Translations under genes and position numbers: made by a program
The notes under the pieces: model-generated
The model's input: the letters and a program-made list of their open reading frames with translations, nothing else
What the model was told of the DNA's origin: nothing
Databases searched by the model: none
DNA from: Tardiphaga sp.
GTDB taxonomy: Bacteria > Pseudomonadota > Alphaproteobacteria > Rhizobiales > Xanthobacteraceae
Direction of reading: 5' to 3'
DNA: 42,703 bases
Assembly (NCBI RefSeq): GCF_028290495.1
Contig: NZ_JAQGJT010000116.1
Coordinates: forward strand, 1 to 42,703
Part shown: one piece after another, positions 18,650-27,083 of the stretch
Position numbering within the stretch: the stretch's first letter is position 1
Layout: the number at the start of each line of letters is the position of its first letter

Positions 18650-19303
18650 CTAGTATTCGACTTCGAGCTCTTCGATGTCCTCGTGCTCGTTCTTGGCGGC
18701 CTCGACCCATTCCTGCATTTCCGGCATCGCCATGATCAGGGAGGCATAAACGGTAAGTTGCGGGTCGAGCTTGACGTCGTAGGTCATGAAGCGGGTCACC
18801 ACGGGCGCGTACATCGCGTCCGCCATGCTGCGCTGGCCGAACAGAAACGGTCCGCCGGATTTCGCCAGGCATTCGCGCCAGATCGTGCAGACGCGGTCGA
18901 TGTCGGATTGTGCGCGCGACCAGATCTTGAAATTCGGGAAATGGCCCTTGAGGTTGACCGGCAGCGACGCCCGCAGCGTGGTGAAGCCGGAATGGATTTC
19001 GCCTGATATCGACCGGCAATGCGCGCGCAGCACGCGGTCGGCCGGCAGCAGACCCGCTTCCGGCATGATTTCGTTGAGGTATTCGGCTATCGCCAGGGTA
19101 TCCCACACCACCGCGCCCTCATGGCGCAGGCACGGCACCAGGATCGAGGACGAAAGCAGCAGAATTTCCGCTTTCGCGGAAGCGTCGTCCGGCGCAGTGA
19201 CGATCTCGTCGAACTCCAGCCCGGAAAACTTGGTCAGCAGCCAGCCGCGAAGCGACCATGACGAGTAATTCTTGCTGCTGAGTGTCAGTGTCGCTCTGGC
19301 CAT
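18650..19303 (-). CDS. Glutathione S-transferase family protein
   Basis: A 217-residue GST. The N-terminal thioredoxin-like domain (about 1-80) starts ATLTLSSKNYSSWSLRGWLL and has the cis-Pro segment ILVPCLRHEG and the glutathione-binding VVWDTLAIAEYL. The C-terminal helical domain (about 90-210) ends in an acidic tail (EHEDIEELEVEY). Such proteins conjugate or reduce electrophiles with glutathione in the cytoplasm. The substrate is unknown. It is divergent from the PHB depolymerase gene. Confidence 0.9.
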   Translation of the reverse strand: MARATLTLSSKNYSSWSLRGWLLTKFSGLEFDEIVTAPDDASAKAEILLLSSSILVPCLRHEGAVVWDTLAIAEYLNEIMPEAGLLPADRVLRAHCRSISGEIHSGFTTLRASLPVNLKGHFPNFKIWSRAQSDIDRVCTIWRECLAKSGGPFLFGQRSMADAMYAPVVTRFMTYDVKLDPQLTVYASLIMAMPEMQEWVEAAKNEHEDIEELEVEY

Positions 19304-19393
19304 TCTATTCCCCCTGCGTCACCCAAGGCGGCCGAATATACCCCGGCTGCCCGCATCTTATTGAGCAAACCATGTGCCAGTTTTCAAGATAGT

Positions 19394-19429
19394 TTGACTC
19401 CGCGCTGGCTTCGATATTGCATAGCAATA
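19394..19429 (+). promoter_or_regulatory. Promoter/operator region of the PHB depolymerase gene
   Basis: A -35-like TTGACT (19394-19399) is followed by a perfect dyad TATTGC-ATA-GCAATA (19415-19429), about 22 bp before the ATG. The TGC-N3-GCA pattern resembles sites reported for the PHB-responsive repressor PhaR in alphaproteobacteria. A PhaR gene is not in the window, so the link is inference. Confidence 0.45.
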
Positions 19430-19450
19430 AAGCAGGGAAGAGATCACCGG

Positions 19451-20674
19451 ATGATGTCGATGATGTATCAGGCCTACCAGAACCACATGGATCTGACGGC
19501 CCCGTGGCGCTCCGGCGCCGCAGCGGCCCTGAAATACCTAAATCTCGTACCGGCCGGTACATCCGAAAAGCTGTTCGGCCGTCTTTCTTCCGCGCTGGAA
19601 CTGGTTTCGCGCACCGCCCTCACCTATGTGCGGCCGGAATTCGCCATCGGCCCGGTGATGGTCGGCAACAGCGAGCTCGCCGTCACCGAAGAGGTGACAT
19701 TCTCCACCCCGTTTGGCTCCCTGCTGCACTTCAAGAAAGAGAATTCGCCGCTGCAACCGAAGCTGCTGCTGGTGGCGCCGATGTCCGGTCATTTCGCGAC
19801 GCTGCTGCGCGGCACTGTAAAGACGCTGCTGCAGGACCACGACGTCTACATCACCGACTGGCATAATCCGCGCGACATCCCGGTCAATCAGGGCAAGTTC
19901 GGGCTCGACGAATATACCGAGCATCTCATTACCTTCATGAATGAACTCGGCCCTCGTTCGCACATGGTAGCGATCTGCCAGCCTTCCGTGTCGGCGCTCG
20001 CCGCCGCGGCTATCATGTCGGAGGACGACCATCCGGCGCGGCCGGCCAGTCTGACGCTGATGGCCGGGCCGATCGACACGCGGATCTCCCCCACCAAGGT
20101 CAACGACTTCGCCAAGAGCAAGCCGCTGAAATGGTTCGAGGACAATCTGATCAACTACGTCCCCTTCCAGTGCAAGGGCGCGTTCAGGCAGGTCTATCCC
20201 GGCTTCATCCAGCTCACCGCTTTCGTCTCGATGAACCTGGAGCGCCACATCAAATCGCATGTCGATCTCGCCGACCATCTGGCCAAAGGCGAGACCGAGA
20301 AGGCCGAGGTTATCAAGACGTTCTATGACGAGTATTTCGCAGTGATGGACCTGCCGGCGGAGTTCTACATCGAGACCATCCGCGACGTCTTCCAGGAGCA
20401 TCTGCTGCCGCAGGGCAAGCTAACCTACAAGGGCCGGCCGGTGAATCCCGGCTCGATCAAGCGCATGGGCCTGATGACGGTGGAAGGCGAGAAAGACGAT
20501 ATCTGCTCGATCGGCCAGACGCTGGCCGCACAGGATTTGTGCACGGGCGTGCGCGCCTATCGCAAGGTCCACCACATGCAGGCCGGCGTCGGCCACTACG
20601 GCGTGTTCAGCGGACGCCGGTGGAACAACGAAATCTACCCGCTGCTGCGAGATTTCGTGCACGTCAATTCCTGA
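19451..20674 (+). CDS. phaZ: Intracellular polyhydroxybutyrate depolymerase
   Basis: A 407-residue alpha/beta-hydrolase of the intracellular PHB depolymerase family, starting MMSMMYQAYQNHMDLTAPWR as usual. The nucleophile is Cys176 in the lipase-box-like ICQPSVSAL; family members of the Ralstonia PhaZa1 type use Cys instead of Ser. Further family marks are DVYITDWHNPRDIPV and the C-terminal HHMQAGVGHYGVFSGRRW, carrying the catalytic His. It mobilises stored PHB granules. The ATG at 19451 is chosen by family start; the frame extends to 19361. A terminator follows. Confidence 0.93.
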   Translation: MMSMMYQAYQNHMDLTAPWRSGAAAALKYLNLVPAGTSEKLFGRLSSALELVSRTALTYVRPEFAIGPVMVGNSELAVTEEVTFSTPFGSLLHFKKENSPLQPKLLLVAPMSGHFATLLRGTVKTLLQDHDVYITDWHNPRDIPVNQGKFGLDEYTEHLITFMNELGPRSHMVAICQPSVSALAAAAIMSEDDHPARPASLTLMAGPIDTRISPTKVNDFAKSKPLKWFEDNLINYVPFQCKGAFRQVYPGFIQLTAFVSMNLERHIKSHVDLADHLAKGETEKAEVIKTFYDEYFAVMDLPAEFYIETIRDVFQEHLLPQGKLTYKGRPVNPGSIKRMGLMTVEGEKDDICSIGQTLAAQDLCTGVRAYRKVHHMQAGVGHYGVFSGRRWNNEIYPLLRDFVHVNS

Positions 20675-20700
20675 TTACGGGCACGGCGTATCAACGCCAG

Positions 20701-20724
20701 GCCGGCCCTCGGGCCGGTCTTTTC
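20701..20724. terminator. Terminator between convergent phaZ and MFS genes
   Basis: GCCGGCCC-TC-GGGCCGGT (20701-20718) forms a near-perfect hairpin followed by CTTTTC. It lies 27 bp after the phaZ stop. Confidence 0.75.
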
Positions 20725-20760
20725 GTGCCCCGTCAGAACTGGACGTCGTCCGGCCGCGGA

Positions 20761-21933
20761 TCAGGTGGCCTTGGCGCCCGGCAGTTCCGGCGGCAGGATC
20801 AGGGCTGCGAGGATCACCAGCACGCATAGCGCCGAGAAGGTGTGCAGCATCATCATGAAGCCGCCCTTCTCATACAGCCAGGACACCAGCCCGACCGAGG
20901 CGCCCGCCGCAGTGAAGCCGACGAAATAGCGAACCGCATAAGCCCGCGAGCGCCATTCCTCGCTGGTGTATTTACCGACCATCGCCTCATTGACGGTGAT
21001 CTGGCCGAACAGCCCGATGATGATGCCGATCGCGACCACGATCAGCGAGACGTTCGAGAGGGTGGCTGCGAAATACAGGAACGGCGCCAGCACGAAGGAC
21101 AGCGGCACGCATACTGCCTTCAGCGAATAGCGGTCGATCAGCCCGCCGATATTGTACTGCGTCAGCGCGCCGAACACATAGACGCCGGCTGCGATGACGC
21201 CGAGCAGCGCCGGGCTGTGCGTCAGGTCTGACAGGCGCTCGGCAAACAGCTTCGGCAGCGCCACCGTGATCGCATTGAAGGTGGTGGAGATCGCGATCAC
21301 CGTGATCAGCAGCGCCAGGATCACCCGCCACATATCGGACTTTGCGACGCGCGACTGCGCTGCCGCCTGCTTGAAGCCGGAACGATCCTCATGCGCGACG
21401 CCGCGCATGAACACCACGCCCGCTGCCAGCGTCGCCAGACCCGGCAGGATGAAGGCGTAGCGCCAGCCGAAGAATTGCCCGACCACACCCGTGACCAGCG
21501 CCGAAGACGCCACGCCGAAATTGCCGAACACGCCGTTGATGCCCATCTCGCGGCCGATCTTGTCGGCATAAGAGACGATCATCGCGGTGCCGACCGGGTG
21601 ATAGATCGACGCAAAAGCACCGATCGAGAACAAGGCCGCGCCGAGTTGCAACGGCGTCTGCACCAGGCCCACGGCGATCATCGAGACGCCAATGCCGAAG
21701 AAATAGATCACCATCATGTGGCGCCGGCTCCAGCGATCGCCGAGCCAGCCGGTGATCAGCGAGCCCGCGCCGAAAGCAACGAATCCCGGCGTCGCATAGG
21801 GCAGCAGTTCGGAATAAGTCATGTTCATCGTCGGCCCCATCACAATGATGGCCGCGGCAAAAATAAGCATCGCGTAGTGGTCGATGAAATGCGCGACGTT
21901 GACGAGGGTGATGACCCGGGCGGGGACGTTCAT
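20761..21933 (-). CDS. Major facilitator superfamily transporter
   Basis: A 390-residue membrane protein with about 12 hydrophobic segments. Between TM2 and TM3 is the MFS loop GWLGDRWSRRHMM, and the TM1 start is NVAHFIDHYAMLIFAAA. It is an inner-membrane secondary transporter for an unknown small molecule. It is divergent from an AraC-type regulator with a 53-bp gap, which suggests that regulator controls it. Confidence 0.9.
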   Translation of the reverse strand: MNVPARVITLVNVAHFIDHYAMLIFAAAIIVMGPTMNMTYSELLPYATPGFVAFGAGSLITGWLGDRWSRRHMMVIYFFGIGVSMIAVGLVQTPLQLGAALFSIGAFASIYHPVGTAMIVSYADKIGREMGINGVFGNFGVASSALVTGVVGQFFGWRYAFILPGLATLAAGVVFMRGVAHEDRSGFKQAAAQSRVAKSDMWRVILALLITVIAISTTFNAITVALPKLFAERLSDLTHSPALLGVIAAGVYVFGALTQYNIGGLIDRYSLKAVCVPLSFVLAPFLYFAATLSNVSLIVVAIGIIIGLFGQITVNEAMVGKYTSEEWRSRAYAVRYFVGFTAAGASVGLVSWLYEKGGFMMMLHTFSALCVLVILAALILPPELPGAKAT

Positions 21934-21986
21934 GAAAGCGATTCCTGTGGACGTTGATATCCGTTATAGGAAGTTACCCTGTCGGG

Positions 21987-22796
21987 ATGTCGCCAATGAT
22001 TATCGCCAAAGCGCCAATTCGTCCGCTATCCGATCGCCGGCGTTCAGCCGGCGGCGGCGTCCACATTCTGGCGACCCGTTACCCGAAGGGCATGCGGCTG
22101 GAGCCGCATACCCATCGCGAATCGCAACTTATCTTCGCCACCGAAGGCACCATGCAGGTCACCACCCCGAAGGGGCGCTGGCTGGTGCCGCCGGATCGCG
22201 CCGTCTGGATGCCGGCCAGACTTCCGCACGCGATCGATGTGCTGGCCGATATCGAGATGCGTGCGTTGTATTTCGACGTCGGCTGGATGAAGCGGGACGC
22301 GCATCACGCCAATCTCGACGCCGAATTCGTCGTCCGGGTATCGCAACTACTGCACCAGGCCATCCTTGCTTTGTTCGACGGCCGCAACGACGCCGTCCGC
22401 AACGAGTTGCTGATCAGGCTGGCGATGCTCGAACTGCACGAAGCGGAAGACCCCACAACGTTCATTCCGTTGCCACACGAGCCGCGCTGCCGCCGCGCCG
22501 CCGATATCGTGCTGGCCGATCCCACGGGTTCGTACGAAATCGAGACGCTAGCGCGCTCGGTCGGCACCTCGGCGCGGACGCTGTCACGGCTGTTCCTCGC
22601 GGAAACGCAATTGAGCTTCAGGAGCTGGTGCCAGCGTGCCCGCATCGCCGGCGCTATCGCACGGCTGTCGATGGAACGGGATTTGCCGGTAAAACAGCTC
22701 GCCGCCGATCTCGGCTACGCCAGCTTCTCCGCGTTCTCGCACGCGTTCCGTCAGGTAACCGGCAAGAGTCCGACGGAATTCGCCAACAAGACGTGA
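21987..22796 (+). CDS. AraC-family transcriptional regulator
   Basis: A 269-residue regulator: N-terminal cupin-type sensor (about 20-95, HTHRESQLIFATEG) and C-terminal AraC double helix-turn-helix (about 165-265, ending FSHAFRQVTGKSPTEF). The ATG at 21987 is taken; an upstream TTG at 21954 and ATG at 21996 are alternatives, since none has a strong ribosome-binding site. This domain order is common in regulators of adjacent efflux or uptake genes, here the divergent MFS gene. Confidence 0.88.
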   Translation: MSPMIIAKAPIRPLSDRRRSAGGGVHILATRYPKGMRLEPHTHRESQLIFATEGTMQVTTPKGRWLVPPDRAVWMPARLPHAIDVLADIEMRALYFDVGWMKRDAHHANLDAEFVVRVSQLLHQAILALFDGRNDAVRNELLIRLAMLELHEAEDPTTFIPLPHEPRCRRAADIVLADPTGSYEIETLARSVGTSARTLSRLFLAETQLSFRSWCQRARIAGAIARLSMERDLPVKQLAADLGYASFSAFSHAFRQVTGKSPTEFANKT

Positions 22797-22837
22797 CGCG
22801 GCGCGTCCGGGCGGCGGCGCGGCGAGGATCGAAATAT

Positions 22838-22854
22838 TCCAACCAAATGTTGGA
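22838..22854. promoter_or_regulatory. Inverted repeat between araC-like and MXKDX genes
   Basis: TCCAAC-CAAAT-GTTGGA (22838-22854) has perfect 6-bp arms. It could be a weak terminator or a site for the MXKDX promoter; arms of this size are common by chance. Confidence 0.25.
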
Positions 22855-22935
22855 GCCGGCGTAACGCCGCCGCTTTCCGCTCCGTATGCCTATGGACGAC
22901 GTCGATCGTCCAACCCATCCAGAGGGAATGAGCCC

Positions 22936-23178
22936 ATGACTACGACTTCACGAATTGCCACCTCGCTGTCGGCCGCCATGCTTGTGCTGGGCCTCGCGGC
23001 GGGATCGCCCGCTTATGCACAGGACAAGATGGGCAAGGACGGCATGGCCAAAGACTCCATGAGCAAGGACGCCATGAGCAAGGACAGCATGAGCAAGGAC
23101 AGCATGAAGAAGGATGGCATGATGGACAAGGACGGCATGAAGAAAGACGGCACGGCCAAGGACGGGATGAAGAAGTAA
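22936..23178 (+). CDS. Secreted pentapeptide MXKDX-repeat protein
   Basis: An 80-residue protein. Residues 1-29 are a signal peptide ending AYAQD. From about residue 31 to the end it consists of tandem pentapeptides of the form M-x-K-D-x (MGKDG, MAKDS, MSKDA, MSKDS, ...), about ten units, one disturbed by an extra Met (MMDKDG) and one with Thr for Met. This is the MXKDX-repeat family known from proteobacteria; its function is undetermined, perhaps metal or envelope related. GAGGGA lies 8-9 nt before the ATG. Confidence 0.85.
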   Translation: MTTTSRIATSLSAAMLVLGLAAGSPAYAQDKMGKDGMAKDSMSKDAMSKDSMSKDSMKKDGMMDKDGMKKDGTAKDGMKK

Positions 23179-23214
23179 CGGCTTCACCGACTGACCATCA
23201 CCTGCAGCCACGCC

Positions 23215-23250
23215 CGCAAGGCGCGTTCATGGGAATGAACGGGCCTTGCG
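23215..23250. terminator. Long hairpin after the MXKDX gene
   Basis: CGCAAGGC-GCGTTCAT pairs with ATGAACGG-GCCTTGCG, giving about 15 paired bases with one mismatch and a 4-nt loop. There is no T-run, so it may be an mRNA-stabilising or factor-dependent terminator structure. Confidence 0.55.
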
Positions 23251-23361
23251 AAGCTTCAGTGGCTTTGGAAAAGCATCAATCGTGACAATGATCCCGGCGG
23301 CTTCTGCGCGGTACGGACGGCCGCCTGATGCTGTTTCAACAACGCATGCGGCAACGACGGC

Positions 23362-23820
23362 CTATCGCGGCACCACCGCGGTAGCTTCGATCTCGACGCG
23401 CGCGGCGAGTTCGACCAGCCGGACCACCTGCACCAGCGCCATCGCCGGATAATGCGGTCCGAAAACATCGCGGTAGATCCGGCCGAGCGCCTTCAGGTTC
23501 CCCAGATATTCTTCCATGTCGACGACGTACCAGGTCAGCCGCACCAGGTGCTCGGGCTTCGCACCGCCGTCGGCGAGGATGGCTGCGATGTTCTCCAGCG
23601 CCTGCTTGACCTGCGCGGTGAAATCCGCCGGCAGATGGCCCACGGTATCCCAGCCGATCACGCCGCCGGTAACGACGATGCGGCCATCGGCGGTCATGCC
23701 GTTGGCGTAGCCCTTCGGCACCGGCCAGCCTGACGGCTGCAGCACGCGCGGGGCGGACGGATCGGCATCGGTCTTGGCATTCGGCACCACGGTCAGCGTG
23801 GGGCCCTTGGGGGCAGTCAC
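23362..23820 (-). CDS. RidA/YjgF-like protein
   Basis: A 152-residue protein of the RidA superfamily. GTG at 23820 is chosen because AAGGAG sits about 9 nt before it; an ATG seven codons upstream would place that site inside the gene. Family marks are SGWPVPKGYANGM, VVTGGVIGWD, ALENIAAILADGGA and the C-terminal VEIEATAV. The Arg of the canonical PARS segment, needed for imine/enamine hydrolysis in RidA itself, is Met here (PAMALVQV), so classical deaminase activity is doubtful. It starts 34 bp after the aryl-CoA ligase stop and is almost surely in its operon, which suggests work on an amino-aromatic intermediate. Confidence 0.88.
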   Translation of the reverse strand: MTAPKGPTLTVVPNAKTDADPSAPRVLQPSGWPVPKGYANGMTADGRIVVTGGVIGWDTVGHLPADFTAQVKQALENIAAILADGGAKPEHLVRLTWYVVDMEEYLGNLKALGRIYRDVFGPHYPAMALVQVVRLVELAARVEIEATAVVPR

Positions 23821-23854
23821 CGGCAATTCTCCTTCAGGCAAAAGTCGATCAATA

Positions 23855-25519
23855 TCATTCCGCTGCCATCGCCACCTGGCGCAGCGCGAAACGCTTCAGC
23901 TTGCCGGTTTCGGTCTTCGGCAGTTGCGTGACGAATTCAATCGCGCGCGGATATTTGTACGGCGCGATCTCGCGCTTGACGTGGTTCTGCAACTCCAATG
24001 TCAGCGTGTCGTCGCCGATGAAGCCCGGCGCCAGCACGATATAGGCCTTCACCAGCATGCCGCGCGCTTCGTCGGGCGAGCCGACCACACCGCAATCGGC
24101 CACCGCGGGATGTGTCATCAGCGCGGCTTCGACGTCAGGACCTGCGATATTGTAACCGGCAGAAACGATCATGTCGTCGGAGCGCGACTTGTACCAGAAG
24201 TAGCCGTCCTCATCCATGATGAAGGTGTCGCCGGTCAGGTTCCATCCGTCTTGCACGAATTTCAGCTGGCGCGGATCGGCGAGGTACTTGCAGCCGGTGG
24301 GACCCTTTACCGCGAGCCGGCCCATCGTGCCCGGCGCGGCGTCATTGCCCTCTTCGTCGATGATCTTGGCGATGTAGCCCGGCACCGGCTTTCCGGTCGA
24401 GCCAGGCCGGATTTCTTCCTCGGTGGCGCAGATGAAGATGTGCAACAACTCGGTACCGCCGATACCGTCCATCAGCTTGATGCCGGTGGCCTTGAGCCAG
24501 GCGTCATAGGTGCCCTTCGGCAGCGTCTCGCCGGCCGACACGCATTTGCGCAGCGAGGAGATGTCATGGCTGCCGAGCCTGGCGAGCATCGCGCGGTACG
24601 AGGTCGGCGCGGTAAAGCACACCGTGACCTTGAACTTCTCGATCGCGACAGGCAGTTCTTCCGGGCCGGCCTTCTCCATCACCACGAACGACGCGCCGAT
24701 GTGCAGCGGAAACAGCACGCCGCCGAATCCGAAGGTGAAGGCCAGCGGCGCCGAGCCGATGAAGCGGTCTTCCTTCGAGGCGCGCAGCACGTTGTGGGCG
24801 AAGCCGTCGCACACCGCGAGCATGTCTCGGTGGAAATGCATCGTCCCCTTCGGATCGCCCGTGGTGCCCGAGGTGAAGGCAATCAGGCAGATGTCGTCGG
24901 AAGCGGTATCAACCGCGGTGAATTCCGGGCTGGCGTCGGCGATCATCGCCTCCAGCGAGTTCGGGCCTTCCACGTCCCAATAGACGACGCGCTGCAATTC
25001 GGGCGCAGCCAGCTTCGCCTTTTCCATCTCGTCGGAAAGCTTGCCGTCGCACAAAGCCAGCGCGATCTTCGCCTTCTGTATCGGATAGGTCAGTTCCTTG
25101 GCGCGCAGCAGCGGCATCGTCGCGACGCAGACGCCGCCGGCCTTGATCACCGCCAGATAGGTCGCGACCATCATCGGGTTATTGGCAGAGCGCAGCATCA
25201 CGCGGCCGCCGGTCACGAGACCGAGCGAGCCTACCAGCACGTTGCAGATCCGGTTCACCAGCGCCTGCAATTCGCGATAGGTGTAGCTGTCGGTGAGACC
25301 GAACATGCAGGGCGCGTCGCCATGGCCTTCCTCGACCCAGCGGTCGAGAAACGGCGTCACGCAATTCACGCGCGGCGGATACTGAAACTCCGGCCGGGTA
25401 AACAGAAACTCCGGCAACTGCTCCGGCGGCGGCATGTTGTCCCGCGCGAACGTATCAACATGGGCCGTATAAGATTGAGCAGTGTAAGCCTGTGTGAGGT
25501 GAGCCTCGGCGAGGGCCAT
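23855..25519 (-). CDS. Aryl-CoA ligase, benzoate-CoA ligase family (probable 2-aminobenzoate-CoA ligase)
   Basis: A 554-residue AMP-forming acyl-CoA synthetase. The phosphate loop is FTSGTTGDPKG (215-225), the adenine motif DGIGGTELLH, and the catalytic C-terminal Lys540 lies in PKTETGKLKR. N-terminal FTRPEFQYPPRVNCV and overall layout match benzoate/2-aminobenzoate-CoA ligases. It should turn an aromatic acid, ATP and CoA into aryl-CoA. Anthranilate is favoured because the monooxygenase fusion typical of 2-aminobenzoyl-CoA lies in the same island; salicylate or benzoate remain possible. AGGAG lies 7 nt before the ATG. An operator-like element lies 48-61 bp upstream. Confidence 0.88.
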   Translation of the reverse strand: MALAEAHLTQAYTAQSYTAHVDTFARDNMPPPEQLPEFLFTRPEFQYPPRVNCVTPFLDRWVEEGHGDAPCMFGLTDSYTYRELQALVNRICNVLVGSLGLVTGGRVMLRSANNPMMVATYLAVIKAGGVCVATMPLLRAKELTYPIQKAKIALALCDGKLSDEMEKAKLAAPELQRVVYWDVEGPNSLEAMIADASPEFTAVDTASDDICLIAFTSGTTGDPKGTMHFHRDMLAVCDGFAHNVLRASKEDRFIGSAPLAFTFGFGGVLFPLHIGASFVVMEKAGPEELPVAIEKFKVTVCFTAPTSYRAMLARLGSHDISSLRKCVSAGETLPKGTYDAWLKATGIKLMDGIGGTELLHIFICATEEEIRPGSTGKPVPGYIAKIIDEEGNDAAPGTMGRLAVKGPTGCKYLADPRQLKFVQDGWNLTGDTFIMDEDGYFWYKSRSDDMIVSAGYNIAGPDVEAALMTHPAVADCGVVGSPDEARGMLVKAYIVLAPGFIGDDTLTLELQNHVKREIAPYKYPRAIEFVTQLPKTETGKLKRFALRQVAMAAE

Positions 25520-25566
25520 TGCTTGCTCCTGTCACGATATTACGCCCGGTAGCGCGTCCGATATCA

Positions 25567-25580
25567 TTTTAGACTTAAAA
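25567..25580. promoter_or_regulatory. MarR-type operator candidate A (ligase promoter)
   Basis: TTTTA-GACT-TAAAA: perfect 5-bp arms, 4-bp spacer, 48-61 bp before the ligase ATG. It is one of seven related sites in the island and borders an A/T-rich -10-like stretch on the minus strand. Confidence 0.7.
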
Positions 25581-25669
25581 CATATTGGCGCAACTGCCCG
25601 GATCGGCCGGTCGACGGTTTTTTTCGATTTCCGGCCGGAACGCCCGCGGGAAGTTTAGGCAAACGCCGC

Positions 25670-26485
25670 CTAACGCTGCGCCAGTTGCTTCAAACGCAGC
25701 GTCATCGCCGACTGCGGATCGGCCATCCCTGCAATGACGGTAAAATGGTTGGCGCCGGAAATCGCCTCATAGCGCGTCGGGATGGCAGCGCCCCAGGCAT
25801 CGACGATGGCCTGGCTCTGCCGGAAATACTCCGAACTCTCATTACCGCCGACCACGGCATCGAGACTGCCATGCGACGGCATCGGCCAGAACAAGGGACT
25901 GACATCGCGGGCGCTCTGGTCGTTCAGATGCAGCGGCGCGTTGACCGAGGTCGGCACCAGCGGCCCGAGATCGAACAGGCCGGAGATCGAGTACACCGCG
26001 ACCACCAGATCTGACGGCAACGCCGCATCGAGCGCGCGCCATTCGGTCGCCAGCATGCAGGCTGCAAGATGTCCGCCGGCGGAATGGCCGGAGATCACCA
26101 GTCGTCGCCCGATTTTCGCGAGTTCGCGCACCGCGGAACGCATCTGCTCGATGATGTCGCCGACCGAAACGTTCGGGCACAGATCATAAGACGGCAGCGC
26201 GACGCTGACGCCGTGCGCATTGAGGCCGGCGGCGAGATGACTGAAGAACGAGGAGTCCAGCGCCTGCCAGTAACCGCCGTGGATGAAGACCACGATCGGA
26301 CCGTCATTGCCCGCCGGAAAAAAATCGATCGTGTGGCGCGCACCCACGCCGTAGGGAATGACGCGCCAGCCCGGGCAGGCCTCGCGATAGCCTTTGGCGT
26401 CCCGCGCCCAGCCGGCGATCAGCGTCGGATTTTCAGGCACGCGCGCGCGATTATTGTACTCAACCTCAAGATCGATCACGCTCAC
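25670..26485 (-). CDS. Alpha/beta hydrolase, kynurenine formamidase-like
   Basis: A 271-residue hydrolase. It has the oxyanion motif HGGYW (69-73), nucleophile Ser135 in GHSAGG, GGNESSEYFRQSQ and a C-terminal ANHF His. HGGxW with this spacing is typical of N-formylkynurenine formamidase and close esterases. The GTG start at 26485 overlaps the marR stop by 4 bp (GTGA), so the two genes are coupled. A formamidase acting on N-formylanthranilate or N-formylkynurenine would feed anthranilate into this pathway; an ester or thioester substrate is equally possible. Confidence 0.82.
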   Translation of the reverse strand: MSVIDLEVEYNNRARVPENPTLIAGWARDAKGYREACPGWRVIPYGVGARHTIDFFPAGNDGPIVVFIHGGYWQALDSSFFSHLAAGLNAHGVSVALPSYDLCPNVSVGDIIEQMRSAVRELAKIGRRLVISGHSAGGHLAACMLATEWRALDAALPSDLVVAVYSISGLFDLGPLVPTSVNAPLHLNDQSARDVSPLFWPMPSHGSLDAVVGGNESSEYFRQSQAIVDAWGAAIPTRYEAISGANHFTVIAGMADPQSAMTLRLKQLAQR

Positions 26486-27000
26486 GTCGCCTTGCCGTTA
26501 GCTGACTTCGGCGCAAGCTTTTGCGCGGCCTTTTGCGCCGACGCCTTGGTCTTGGCGAGCAGCCGCATCAATTCGCGCACGTCCTTCGGCGCCAGATCGG
26601 TGAAAATCTCGGCAATCCAGGTCTCATGCTCTTCCGCCATCTTGCGGAAATCGGCGCGGCCGAGCTTGGTCAACCGGATCACCTGGACGCGGCGGTCGGT
26701 GTCCGAGGTGCGGCGATCGACATGACCGGATTCGACCAGCCGCTCGACCAGCCCGGTGACATTACCGTTCGATACCATCATGCGCTTGGAGACATCCGAC
26801 AGCGTCATGCCGTCTGGCACCTTGTCGAGCTGCGCCATCAGGTCGAAGCGTGGCAGAGTGACGTCGAAGCGCTCGCGCAACCGGCCGCGAACCTCACCCT
26901 CGATCAACGTGGTGCAGGTGAGCAGCCGCAGCCACAGCCGCAACTCGTCGCCGTGATCATCGGGAAGTTCGACAGCCTTGGTCTCGGAATCGAGAATCAT
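26482..27000 (-). CDS. MarR-family transcriptional regulator
   Basis: A 172-residue regulator with a winged helix (about 60-125: TLSDVSKRMMVSNGNVTGLVE and the wing RRTSDTDRRVQVI), flanking dimer helices and a Lys/Ala-rich tail. MarR proteins commonly control aromatic-acid genes and respond to the acid or its CoA ester. It is divergent from the ABC-transporter operon, and two of the seven inverted-repeat sites lie between them. It is the only regulator inside the island and so the best candidate to bind those sites. Confidence 0.9.
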   Translation of the reverse strand: MILDSETKAVELPDDHGDELRLWLRLLTCTTLIEGEVRGRLRERFDVTLPRFDLMAQLDKVPDGMTLSDVSKRMMVSNGNVTGLVERLVESGHVDRRTSDTDRRVQVIRLTKLGRADFRKMAEEHETWIAEIFTDLAPKDVRELMRLLAKTKASAQKAAQKLAPKSANGKAT

Positions 27001-27083
27001 GATGCAATCTTACCTGGCTTGGGCGTCCGCGATAGCAACGCCACCGGAAATCCCTACGGCGCACCACCGGGCACCGTCCGATG

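Noticed and set aside
23020..23175. Tandem DNA repeats resembling a CRISPR-like array
   Set aside because: The repeats are 15-bp in-frame codons of the MXKDX protein, without spacers.
23774..25552. Long plus-strand open frame (592 codons) opposite the aryl-CoA ligase
   Set aside because: Its His/Arg/Gly-rich sequence is the typical antisense shadow in GC-rich DNA; the minus strand encodes a clear ligase with all motifs.
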